DNA from: Betaproteobacteria bacterium
Lineage (GTDB): Bacteria; Pseudomonadota; Gammaproteobacteria; Burkholderiales; Burkholderiaceae_E
DNA length: 14,858 nucleotides
Direction: 5' to 3'
Assembly: GCA_009922405.1 (NCBI GenBank)
Contig: RFVZ01000038.1
Span: forward strand, 1 to 14,858
The translations under genes were made by a program, and so were the position numbers. Numbering within the stretch: position 1 is the stretch's first letter; every line of letters starts with the position of its first letter. The notes beneath the pieces were generated by a model. That model was not told where the DNA came from. It saw only the letters and a list, made by a program, of their open reading frames with translations, and searched no databases. Positions 1-6,016 of the stretch are shown here, piece after piece.

Positions 1-759
1 CGCCGTTACAGCCTCAAGCGAAGCAGCATCGGTAATCGCGTCTGGACCCGCCCAGTACCAAACCATGTGTGCAATCGGCAAATAAGAGAACGTGAACCAG
101 AGGACGCAGAACAGCAGCGCGGCCGAGAACTTGATGCGCTCGGCAAAGGCGCCAACGATCAGGATCGGGGTAATGGCCGCAAAGGTGCACTGGAAGGCAA
201 CAAAAATCAGTTCCGGGATGTAGACGCCCTTGCTGAAGGTCGCCGCCACCGAGTCGGGATTGATGCCCTTCAAGAACAATTTGTCGAGGGTGCCGTAGAA
301 CATCCCGTCGCCCCCAAAGGCAAGCGGGTAGCCATAGATGACCCATAGCACCGTGACGACCGAAAAGATCATCATGGTCTGCATCAAGATCGACAACATA
401 TTCTTGGCCCGCACCAGACCTCCATAAAACAGCGCCAGCCCGGGGATCGTCATGAGGATCACCAGAACCGTCGCGACAATCATCCAGGCGGTATCGCCTT
501 TGTTGGGTACCGGGGGCGCAGCGGCGGCATCGACAGCGGGGGCCTCAGGGGCTGCTTCAGCCTTGGCCATCGCCGCGTCAGGAGCCGCGGCCGGTTTGGC
601 CTCAGCCGATTTCGTATCGTCAGCCTGGGCTATCACCGCGGCAGTTCCAGGGGCCGTCGTGGCTAGAGTTGGAGCCGCCTTGTCCTGCGCGACTGCGGGC
701 AACCATGCCCCCAGGCCCAGCACCGCTGCCAGCAGCAGCGTCGAAAAGGTGCGTTTCAT
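1..759 (-). CDS. amtB: AmtB-type ammonium transporter, N-terminal part (truncated by window edge)
   Basis: This is an inner-membrane ammonium channel of the Amt/Mep/Rh family. 253 codons are present and the C-terminal part lies beyond position 1. Residues 1-24 are a signal peptide (MKRTFSTLL start, hydrophobic core, AVAQ end). Residues 25-86 are an Ala/Pro/Lys-rich linker, and TM1 follows at about 91-113 with the family motif PGLALFYGGLVRAKN. The periplasmic gate Phe is visible at F193 (AFQCTFAAIT) and the substrate-site Trp at W234 (AHMVW). AERIKF closes the next conserved helix. The ATG at 759 follows a GAGAGGA ribosome-binding site. The gene starts 50 bp after glnK and almost certainly shares its transcript; in this family GlnK plugs the channel cytoplasmically when nitrogen is ample. 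The 60-residue linker is longer than in E. coli AmtB but I believe similar ones occur in betaproteobacteria. The family call is firm. Confidence 0.97.
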   Translation of the reverse strand, partial: MKRTFSTLLLAAVLGLGAWLPAVAQDKAAPTLATTAPGTAAVIAQADDTKSAEAKPAAAPDAAMAKAEAAPEAPAVDAAAAPPVPNKGDTAWMIVATVLVILMTIPGLALFYGGLVRAKNMLSILMQTMMIFSVVTVLWVIYGYPLAFGGDGMFYGTLDKLFLKGINPDSVAATFSKGVYIPELIFVAFQCTFAAITPILIVGAFAERIKFSAALLFCVLWFTFSYLPIAHMVWYWAGPDAITDAASLEAVTA

Positions 760-809
760 GGATTGGAGTCCTCTCGTTTTTTGTTCAAGGAATGAGGTCA
801 AATGAAAGA

Positions 810-1148
810 TCAGAGCGCGTCTTGCCCGGTTTCGCCGGTTCGGATTCGAACGACCTGTTCCAGATCGAAAACAAAAATCTTGCCGTCACCGATCTTTCCG
901 GTCCGGGCCGAAGCCTCGATCGCTTCGATGACACGTTCCACCAGGTCCTCAGAGACTGCGGCCTCGAGCTTGACCTTGGGCAAAAAGTCCACCACGTACT
1001 CGGCACCCCGGTAGAGCTCGGTATGGCCTTTTTGTCGACCAAACCCTTTGACCTCAGTGACGGTAATGCCCTGAACCCCAATGGTCGAAAGGGCCTCCCG
1101 AACTTCGTCCAACTTGAATGGCTTGATGATCGCGGTGATCAGTTTCAT
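810..1148 (-). CDS. glnK: PII nitrogen-regulatory signal protein GlnK
   Basis: This is a PII trimeric signal protein of 112 residues, the normal length. It integrates ATP/ADP and 2-oxoglutarate and controls partner proteins by its T-loop. The T-loop (about 37-55) contains the uridylylation site Y51 in YRGAEYVVDFLPK, and the nucleotide-binding signatures TGKIGDGKIFV (83-93) and RIRTGE (101-106) are intact. The start is MKLITAIIKPFKL, with GGAG 7 bp upstream of the ATG. I call it glnK and not glnB because it lies directly upstream of amtB, the partner that GlnK blocks; sequence alone does not separate the paralogues well. It is preceded by the porin gene with 63 bp between them, which contain a perfect hairpin. 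Expression is probably from the sigma-54 promoter upstream of the porin. Confidence 0.97.
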   Translation of the reverse strand: MKLITAIIKPFKLDEVREALSTIGVQGITVTEVKGFGRQKGHTELYRGAEYVVDFLPKVKLEAAVSEDLVERVIEAIEASARTGKIGDGKIFVFDLEQVVRIRTGETGQDAL

Positions 1149-1167
1149 AAAGGTTCTCCAGGCGAGG

Positions 1168-1189
1168 GCGGCCCGTTCGCACGGGCCGC
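1168..1189 (-). other. Perfect GC-rich hairpin between porin and glnK
   Basis: A 9-bp perfect inverted repeat (GCGGCCCGT / ACGGGCCGC) encloses a 4-nt loop which on the transcribed minus strand reads GCGA, a GNRA tetraloop. It lies between the porin stop and the glnK ribosome-binding site. No T-run follows the stem, so it does not look like a full intrinsic terminator. It is better read as an RNA processing or stability element that sets different levels of porin and glnK-amtB mRNA; that role is inference. Confidence 0.6.
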
Positions 1190-1211
1190 GAGGCTTCAGG
1201 CAGGTGGCGAC

Positions 1212-2099
1212 TTAGAACGTTTTGCCGAGCGAGAGTACGAGTGATGTCTTGCCGGCTGACTTGGCAGCCAAAAGATCGGTCGCAAAGAAACCTTTTTTCG
1301 TAGTCCCATAGACCGCCAGCGTGCCAATGTAGCCGCCGCCAATGTCCATTCCCGCACTGACCTTATAGTCCCCGACGGTCTTGGGCAAAGACTGTGCAAC
1401 GGAGGAAACATCCCCAGCCTGAACGAGCTCGGGCTGCTTATTGTTCTTCAGGCTGAGCAACCCATAATGTGCTCCAACCGTGACGCCGCTGAATTCTTGC
1501 GAGTAGCTCAAATCCAGGTAGGTCGTGCCATCGGTCTTTTTCCGAGCATCAACCAAAGCCGCGGTCTTGAAGTAATCGCCGGTGGCGTAAAACAACTTGC
1601 CCGAGAATGGGCCGTAGGTCAGGCCCCCGTAGATCTCGGTGTTATCGATTTTTTCGCCTTGAGCAGGCCCTGGAACCACTTGGCCACGGGCGTTCACGAC
1701 CGTCGGGGACGCGTAATCCTTCCCGCTCTTGGCGTACATGTAGTGCAGAACGCCGACATCAAAGCCGAGGTCCTTCATGAGTTCGCCCTTGAAACCCCCG
1801 TAGAGGTCGGTCTCCAGGCTCGCGCCGTTGTAGAGGGCTTGAGCCACGTTGGAATTCCAGTTTCCGAGGTAGAAACCAGACGAGTGCGCCACATCAAAAC
1901 CGCCCTGAAAAGCCGGGCCAAAATTGGTCTGGCTAAAGCCGCGGAAGCGATAGTCCGAGATCAGGGTCGCATTGCCGGTAACGGTCCAGTCGGGCGTGGG
2001 CGCTGGTGCCGCCGCTGGGGCCGCCGTTTGCGCGACCGAAGTCATGGCCACCGCACTCAGTGCAGCCGCCAAACTGACAGAAATCATGGTCTTTTTCAT
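1212..2099 (-). CDS. TorF family putative outer-membrane porin
   Basis: This is a predicted 295-residue outer-membrane beta-barrel of the TorF/Gcw_chp type (the proteobacterial family of TIGR02001). Residues 1-23 form a signal peptide (MKKTMISVSLAAALSAVAM core, SVA cleavage), followed by an Ala/Pro spacer. The mature start WTVTGNATLISDYRFRGFSQ is the family signature. The rest alternates polar and hydrophobic residues with many Gly and Tyr, and it ends in Phe (SLGKTF), the C-terminal signal for barrel assembly. The ATG at 2099 is chosen because it starts the signal peptide and has AGGAG upstream; a longer reading frame to 2216 would bury the signal. It is first gene of the porin-glnK-amtB operon, so a role in passage of ammonium or another nitrogen compound is likely, but the substrate is unknown. 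Confidence 0.9.
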   Translation of the reverse strand: MKKTMISVSLAAALSAVAMTSVAQTAAPAAAPAPTPDWTVTGNATLISDYRFRGFSQTNFGPAFQGGFDVAHSSGFYLGNWNSNVAQALYNGASLETDLYGGFKGELMKDLGFDVGVLHYMYAKSGKDYASPTVVNARGQVVPGPAQGEKIDNTEIYGGLTYGPFSGKLFYATGDYFKTAALVDARKKTDGTTYLDLSYSQEFSGVTVGAHYGLLSLKNNKQPELVQAGDVSSVAQSLPKTVGDYKVSAGMDIGGGYIGTLAVYGTTKKGFFATDLLAAKSAGKTSLVLSLGKTF

Positions 2100-2182
2100 G
2101 AGGAAATCTCCTGTGGATACAAACGGATCAAAAACTCGGCACCGCGTGTGACCGATGACGGCTTTGTGACTGACGGAGCCTT

Positions 2183-2199
2183 TGCACGAGCTATGCCAA
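2183..2199 (-). promoter_or_regulatory. Sigma-54 (RpoN) type -24/-12 promoter for porin-glnK-amtB
   Basis: The minus strand reads TTGGCATAGCTCGTGCA, close to the consensus TTGGCACGNNNNTTGCA. The invariant GG and GC are both present and exactly 12 bp apart, as required for RpoN. Three positions differ from consensus (C to T, G to A, and T to G in the -12 block). The predicted start is near 2172, giving a leader of about 73 nt before the porin ATG. glnK-amtB operons are classically RpoN/NtrC-dependent in proteobacteria, which supports the reading. Confidence 0.65.
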
Positions 2200-2290
2200 C
2201 CAAATTCAGGGGCCAACTTGGTGCATGAGCCCTAGTCAATTCCTGAAAAAGCTTGGAAAACCGGGCCTCAATCGGCTCGTCCCTCAAAAA

Positions 2291-2307
2291 AGCCCGCTTA
2301 TGGTGCG
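2291..2307. promoter_or_regulatory. NtrC (GlnG) binding-site candidate, promoter-proximal
   Basis: AGCCCGCTTATGGTGCG matches the NtrC dyad TGCACCNNNNTGGTGCA at the key positions GC, C and TGGTGC. Its centre (2299) is about 127 bp upstream of the predicted sigma-54 start, a normal enhancer distance. Confidence 0.5.
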
Positions 2308-2310
2308 TCG

Positions 2311-2327
2311 GGCGCTCATCCGGTGCA
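2311..2327. promoter_or_regulatory. NtrC (GlnG) binding-site candidate, promoter-distal
   Basis: GGCGCTCATCCGGTGCA matches the NtrC dyad with a perfect GGTGCA right half and GC-C in the left half. Its centre lies 20 bp from that of the proximal site, about two helical turns, so two NtrC dimers would sit on the same DNA face and could cooperate. Confidence 0.5.
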
Positions 2328-2393
2328 ACTGTATTCGCGACCGCTTCGCCCACCGTGACGGGCCGCACAGGACCCGATCAGACCCGCCGTTGC

Positions 2394-2437
2394 GCGCATC
2401 GGTCGCGCATCGGTCGCGCATCGGTCGCGCATCGGTC
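2394..2437. repeat. Tandem repeat, 11 bp x 4
   Basis: Four identical copies of GCGCATCGGTC run head to tail, followed by a diverged partial copy (GCACATC, 2438-2444). The array lies 56-99 bp upstream of the ubiK start, within the 393-bp gene-free stretch 2100-2492. That stretch otherwise holds the porin leader, the sigma-54 promoter and the NtrC-like sites. I could not identify a convincing sigma-70 promoter for ubiK. Confidence 0.9.
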
Positions 2438-2492
2438 GCACATCAAACGCTCACCGGTCATCCTCGATCTCGCGTGCTAGACTCGATTCACC

Positions 2493-2786
2493 ATGGATCG
2501 ACAAGCATTTTTCGACGATTTGCAGCATCGGGTCCTGGGGCTCTTGCGCTCTGGGCCCGCTACTGATCTCGAACGCAACCTGAAGGCCCTCTTAGGGCAG
2601 GCCTTTCAGCGCCTTGAACTGGTCACCCGCGAAGAATTCGAATTGCAGCGTGAACTGCTGTCGCGAACCCGCGAAAAGCTCGACGCCTTAGAAAAACAAG
2701 TCCACCAGTTCGAGGCCCGCCAGGCGCGAACACCCAGCGCTGGTGGCGAATCTCCGCAGGACTCGTCACACCCTCCGTCACACTGA
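2493..2786 (+). CDS. ubiK: UbiK family ubiquinone-biosynthesis accessory factor (BMFP/YqiC type)
   Basis: This 97-residue protein belongs to the BMFP/YqiC family (PF04380). E. coli UbiK assists aerobic ubiquinone synthesis with UbiJ, is trimeric and binds membranes; the Brucella homologue was described as a membrane-fusogenic protein. Residues 1-38 form an amphipathic N-terminal region. Residues 41-60 (LELVTREEFE followed by LQRELLSRTR) are the family hallmark, leading into a coiled coil to about 75 (EKLDALEKQV). The tail (about 80-97) is Ser/Pro/His-rich and probably disordered. The ATG at 2493 gives the expected length, but the ribosome-binding site is poor. comM follows after 42 bp on the same strand, a pairing common in betaproteobacteria. 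Confidence 0.92.
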   Translation: MDRQAFFDDLQHRVLGLLRSGPATDLERNLKALLGQAFQRLELVTREEFELQRELLSRTREKLDALEKQVHQFEARQARTPSAGGESPQDSSHPPSH

Positions 2787-2828
2787 CACCCCCCGCTTGC
2801 GCCTTGGCGCCGTCGGTCTGGAGCGCTC

Positions 2829-4394
2829 ATGGCGTTGGCCATTGTTCACAGCCGGGCGCTCGTCGGCAGCAGCGCGCCAGCAGTCACAGTCGAAGTGCAT
2901 CTAGCCAACGGCTTACCCAACTTCCAAATTGTCGGATTACCAGACGCTGAGGTTCGCGAATCGCGTGAGCGGGTTCGGGCTGCACTGCAGCAAAGCGGAT
3001 TTCAGTTCCCGACCCGCCGGATCACCGTCAACCTAGCCCCGGCCGATTTGCCCAAGCGCTCCGGCCGCCTGGATTTACCCATTGCGCTGGGGATCCTCGT
3101 AGCGAGCGATCAGTTACCCGCGGACCAGTTGGACCAGCTCGAATGTGTCGGCGAGCTGTCCCTATCCGGCTCCTTGCGCGCCAGCGGCCGGGGTGTTTTG
3201 GGAATCGCGCTGGCGAACCGCCGCGATCCGGCCCGCCGAGCCTTGATGCTGCCGCGTCGGGACGCTCTCGAAGCCCGGCTGGTTCAAACCATGCTCCGCG
3301 AAACCCTCCAGGCGCCCATCCTTGGGCTGGCTTCACTCACCGAAGCCGCTCAGGTACTGCGCGGAGAAACCCCAGCGGGCGCGGCAGGGGCGCAATCAGA
3401 CCTGGCTGACCCGGTGAACCGGACGGACCCGATGGATCTGGCCGAACTGACCGACCAAACGGATCTGGCGGATGTGCGTGGTCAACCCGCAGCCAAACGG
3501 GCGCTTGAAATCGCCGCCAGTGGGGGCCATGCACTGCTACTCAGTGGCCCACCAGGGACTGGGAAATCGATGCTGGCGCAACGACTTGCCGGGCTCCTAC
3601 CCCCCATGACCGATGAAGAAGCGCTCGAATCAGCCACCCTCTCAAGCCTGAATGGCACCTTCGATCCCCGTCGCTTTGGCCGCCGCCCAATCCGTAGCCC
3701 GCACCATTCGACCACGATGAGCGCACTGATTGGTGGTGGCCATCCGCCCCGCCCCGGCGAGATATCCCTCGCCCACCACGGTTTACTGTTTCTGGATGAA
3801 CTCCTGGAATGGCGCCCGAAGACCTTAGACGCGCTGCGCGAGCCCCTCGAAACGGGTCTGATCCAACTCGCTCGGGCCGACCGGCAGGCGCAATTTCCGG
3901 CGCGTTTTCAACTAGTCGCCGCGACTAACCCCTGCCCTTGCGGCTTCCTCGGTACCCCGCAATGCCTCTGTACCAGCGAACGCGTGCAACGCTACCGTTT
4001 GCGCCTCTCGGCACCCCTGCTCGACCGGATCGATCTGTTTGTGCACGTAGCGGCCCAACCGGGCGTTGCCTTGCTGACACCGCCAGACGGCGAAACGAGC
4101 GCGACGGTGCGCCTTCGGGTCACGCGGGCACGGCAACGCCAACAAGAGCGCCAAGGCGTCCCCAACGCCTGGCTCTCGGCGCAAGCCCTTGACCAGCACT
4201 GTGTCACCACAAGCGCTGCGCATGCATTACTGACCCAATCGGCCCAGCGCTTGGATCTGTCGGGTCGTGGCTTGCATAGGGTCCTGCGGGTGGCGCGCTC
4301 AATCGCCGATCTGGACTCGCAAGAACAGCTCTCGATCGAGCATGTGGCCGAAGCCCTGTCCTTGCGGCTGCCGACGCCGGCGCGGGCGACCTAG
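2829..4394 (+). CDS. comM: ComM / YifB family Mg-chelatase-like AAA+ ATPase
   Basis: This 521-residue protein is a ComM/YifB homologue. ComM in Vibrio is a hexameric helicase that promotes branch migration when transformed DNA integrates. An N-terminal ChlI-like domain spans about 20-170. The Mg-chelatase AAA+ core follows from about 216, with Walker A GPPGTGKS at 240-247 and Walker B LLFLDE ending in D323-E324. Next come the Cys cluster NPCPCGFLGTPQCLC and the sensor region LSAPLLDRIDL, then the C-terminal helical domain (about 425-515). The ATG has GGAG 8 bp upstream. The interdomain linker (191-215) is unusually Asp/Leu/Thr-rich, with DLAD, DLAE and DLAD blocks. Its presence suggests natural transformation is possible, but no other competence gene is visible here. 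Its stop codon shares CTAG with the convergent paiB. Confidence 0.95.
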   Translation: MALAIVHSRALVGSSAPAVTVEVHLANGLPNFQIVGLPDAEVRESRERVRAALQQSGFQFPTRRITVNLAPADLPKRSGRLDLPIALGILVASDQLPADQLDQLECVGELSLSGSLRASGRGVLGIALANRRDPARRALMLPRRDALEARLVQTMLRETLQAPILGLASLTEAAQVLRGETPAGAAGAQSDLADPVNRTDPMDLAELTDQTDLADVRGQPAAKRALEIAASGGHALLLSGPPGTGKSMLAQRLAGLLPPMTDEEALESATLSSLNGTFDPRRFGRRPIRSPHHSTTMSALIGGGHPPRPGEISLAHHGLLFLDELLEWRPKTLDALREPLETGLIQLARADRQAQFPARFQLVAATNPCPCGFLGTPQCLCTSERVQRYRLRLSAPLLDRIDLFVHVAAQPGVALLTPPDGETSATVRLRVTRARQRQQERQGVPNAWLSAQALDQHCVTTSAAHALLTQSAQRLDLSGRGLHRVLRVARSIADLDSQEQLSIEHVAEALSLRLPTPARAT

Positions 4395-5104
4395 CGATCC
4401 GCCCCGGGCGGTGCCATGGCGCGCGCCATCCAGCGTGCTACGGACGCAGATTCGTCCTCCATTCGGCGCAGGACTCCTGATCGGTCCTCGAGGTCGCGGT
4501 TCTGACTCAGCTTGAACTTTCCACGCAGGCTCGTCAGCGGGATTTCCAGACAAACAATTGCGGTGAGCATCGTATCGACGTAGTCCGCTGGGGCATCCGT
4601 GACCGCCCACGGGCGATCACGGCTCGCCTCAAAGTGACGGGTCAAGCGACTAACCGTCCCATGGGCAGCCTCGGGCGAAAGAATCTGCAAAGGACCCCGA
4701 GCCTCCACCACCGCATAGTTCCAGGTCGGTACGACCCGGCCATGTCGCGCCTTGGACGGATAGGCTTGCGGCGAGACATACGCATTGGGACCCTGAAAGA
4801 CCACCAACACCTCGCGACTAGGGGCCACCGCATCGGGCGCAGCGGCAAAATCCAACGAATCAAGAGAATCAAGGGAATCCAGCGATCGTATCGACTCGAA
4901 TGATTTCCAGACCGGATTCGCGCGAGCGACATGCCCAACCAATGTCCCGAAATCCCCCCGATTCGTTTCGAGCAAAAAGGGAATCGGATTAACCACCGGC
5001 ATACCGGCCACATCCTGGGTGATTAACAGCCCCAGCGGGTGGGCCTGCACGAGCGGATGCAACAGTTCGAGCCGAGTTTCCTCAAAGTGGGCGGGGCGGT
5101 ACAT
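4391..5104 (-). CDS. PaiB-type FMN-binding protein (putative transcriptional regulator)
   Basis: This 237-residue protein belongs to the PaiB family (FMN-binding negative transcriptional regulators, flavin-reductase-like split barrel). In Bacillus, PaiB affects sporulation and protease genes; its biochemical role in proteobacteria is unclear. Family motifs are the start MYRPAHFEE, RANPVWK (62-67), FQGPNAYVSPQAYPSK (103-118), VVPTWNYAVVEARG (124-137) and GKFKLSQNR (195-203). Residues 74-85 are four SLD tripeptides encoded by a 9-bp repeat, in a segment between conserved motifs, which helps explain the extra length over the roughly 205 residues usual in Bacillus. It lies 17 bp downstream of the cupin-like gene and is probably cotranscribed with it. 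Confidence 0.9.
   Translation of the reverse strand: MYRPAHFEETRLELLHPLVQAHPLGLLITQDVAGMPVVNPIPFLLETNRGDFGTLVGHVARANPVWKSFESIRSLDSLDSLDSLDFAAAPDAVAPSREVLVVFQGPNAYVSPQAYPSKARHGRVVPTWNYAVVEARGPLQILSPEAAHGTVSRLTRHFEASRDRPWAVTDAPADYVDTMLTAIVCLEIPLTSLRGKFKLSQNRDLEDRSGVLRRMEDESASVARWMARAMAPPGADR
4849..4884 (-). repeat. In-frame 9-bp tandem repeat (x4) inside paiB
   Basis: Four 9-bp units (plus strand AATCCAACG, AATCAAGAG, AATCAAGGG, AATCCAGCG) encode four copies of Ser-Leu-Asp at residues 74-85. Units differ mainly at third codon positions, which suggests an older array kept for its amino acids. Confidence 0.85.
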
Positions 5105-5121
5105 CGGCAGCTCTCTTTATT

Positions 5122-5640
5122 TCAGGTTCGGCCGTTCTGGGGCCCACCCTCGCCTTGGGACCTTTCCGGTGCCCGTTCTGGATGATCGGCCCCCAGAGGC
5201 GCATCCAACCACCAGTCCCTGCGATTGTCACCCGAGGCGATTCGAACGCTCTGCGCGTCAGGCGCGCGAAAGCCCCAGGACTTCGTATTCTGTGCCCGAT
5301 GGAAAAAGAGCGTCCAGACTTCGTTCATCGACTCAGGCAGCAAAACTCGGTGAAAGGTCGATCCCCGCAACCAGTTAAACCGTCGAACGATGCGCGCACC
5401 CCCCTCGCGTTGCTCTTGATAAAAACCCGCCAGCACGATCGAACCGGCCCACGACCAGGGATGGTCGTGTAATCCGCGATCGGGATCACTGCCTACAAAA
5501 CGATGCAAATAACAGCGGACTCCAACCCAAGTACCCAAGTAATAACGCTCCAGGTAAGGGACGCCACTTTCACTGATCACCCGTAACCGACGATGCCCTG
5601 ACCATCGGTACAAAAGCGAAACCATGCGTTGGCGAATCAT
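5122..5640 (-). CDS. Uncharacterised cupin-like protein with HDHPW motif
   Basis: This 172-residue protein resembles a family of cupin-fold proteins without known function. Visible family features are PYLERYYLG (28-36), an aromatic barrel segment RCYLHRF, the probable metal site DRGLHDHPW (54-62, H58 and H60), GFYQE (72-76), FHRV (96-99, H97) and WTLFF/WGF (109-124). H58, H60, E76 and H97 are in the pattern HxH...E...H expected for a metal-binding cupin. The C-terminal 25 residues are polar and probably disordered. The start at 5640 puts a basic segment (MIRQRMVSLLYRW) first; a second ATG five codons in is possible. It lies upstream of paiB in the same direction. No enzyme activity should be assumed. 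Confidence 0.75.
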   Translation of the reverse strand: MIRQRMVSLLYRWSGHRRLRVISESGVPYLERYYLGTWVGVRCYLHRFVGSDPDRGLHDHPWSWAGSIVLAGFYQEQREGGARIVRRFNWLRGSTFHRVLLPESMNEVWTLFFHRAQNTKSWGFRAPDAQSVRIASGDNRRDWWLDAPLGADHPERAPERSQGEGGPQNGRT

Positions 5641-5732
5641 CAGTCGGCCAAAAACAGAACTTGGAGTTGGGAGTTTCTGTCAGTCTGGCGGGGAAATGCC
5701 GCATCAAAAAATGCTACCTTTTGATTCATCAC

Positions 5733-5744
5733 GTTGCTTGCAAC
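5733..5744. promoter_or_regulatory. Short dyad in the divergent intergenic region (possible operator)
   Basis: GTTGC-TT-GCAAC is a 5-bp perfect inverted repeat with a 2-bp spacer. It lies in the 127-bp AT-richer gap between the divergent cupin-like gene and the small acidic gene. Its location would suit an operator acting on both, but the element is short and could be chance. Confidence 0.25.
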
Positions 5745-5767
5745 AAATACAATTTTTGGGGAGTTTT

Positions 5768-6016
5768 ATGGAAGTGCCTGCGCCCACCATCGAGTTGGCA
5801 GTTTATGAAAAACGCCTCCAATCGATCAGTACCCAACTTGATCCTCGCGAGCGTTCGCTCGTGTTGCGCTTTGCGCAGGATCTGCTGTTGCTGGGCACTG
5901 AGCTCTATTCTCCTCCGAATGCAATGCTTGCCGAAATCGATGACGACTTGAACCCGGACAGTGATCTGGATGAAGAACCCGTGGAACAACTCCGGCTACT
6001 CCACCAGACGCACTGA
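5768..6016 (+). CDS. Small acidic hypothetical protein
   Basis: I do not recognise this 82-residue protein. Residues 1-45 look helical (IELAVYEKRLQSI, LVLRFAQDLLLLGTEL). Residues 56-71 are strongly acidic (EIDDDLNPDSDLDEEP), and there is a short C-terminal tail. There is no signal peptide or membrane segment. The ATG at 5768 is chosen because GGGGAG (5758-5763) sits at good spacing before it; an upstream in-frame extension to 5624 has no ribosome-binding site and overlaps the divergent cupin-like gene. Its last 21 bp overlap the 3' end of the convergent lipoprotein gene. The clear ribosome-binding site supports a real gene, but homology would be needed to be sure. Confidence 0.55.
   Translation: MEVPAPTIELAVYEKRLQSISTQLDPRERSLVLRFAQDLLLLGTELYSPPNAMLAEIDDDLNPDSDLDEEPVEQLRLLHQTH

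Noticed and set aside
2100..2216. Upstream in-frame extension of the porin gene (39 extra residues).
   Set aside because: It would place the clear signal peptide inside the protein and bury a good AGGAG ribosome-binding site; the predicted sigma-54 start at about 2172 also lies within it.
2219..2225. A third NtrC half-site (TGGTGCA) next to the sigma-54 element.
   Set aside because: The left half does not match (GGGGCC instead of TGCACC) and it lies about 50 bp from the start, too close for a usual enhancer.
2394..2444. CRISPR-like array.
   Set aside because: Units of 11 bp are directly adjacent with no spacers, and there are no cas genes in the window.
5748..5753. TACAAT as a -10 box for the small acidic gene.
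   Set aside because: Transcription would begin inside the ribosome-binding site about 8 nt before the ATG, and there is no matching -35 element.
5624..5767. Longer start for the small acidic protein at 5624.
   Set aside because: It overlaps the start of the divergent cupin-like gene and has no ribosome-binding site, while the ATG at 5768 has GGGGAG at good distance.
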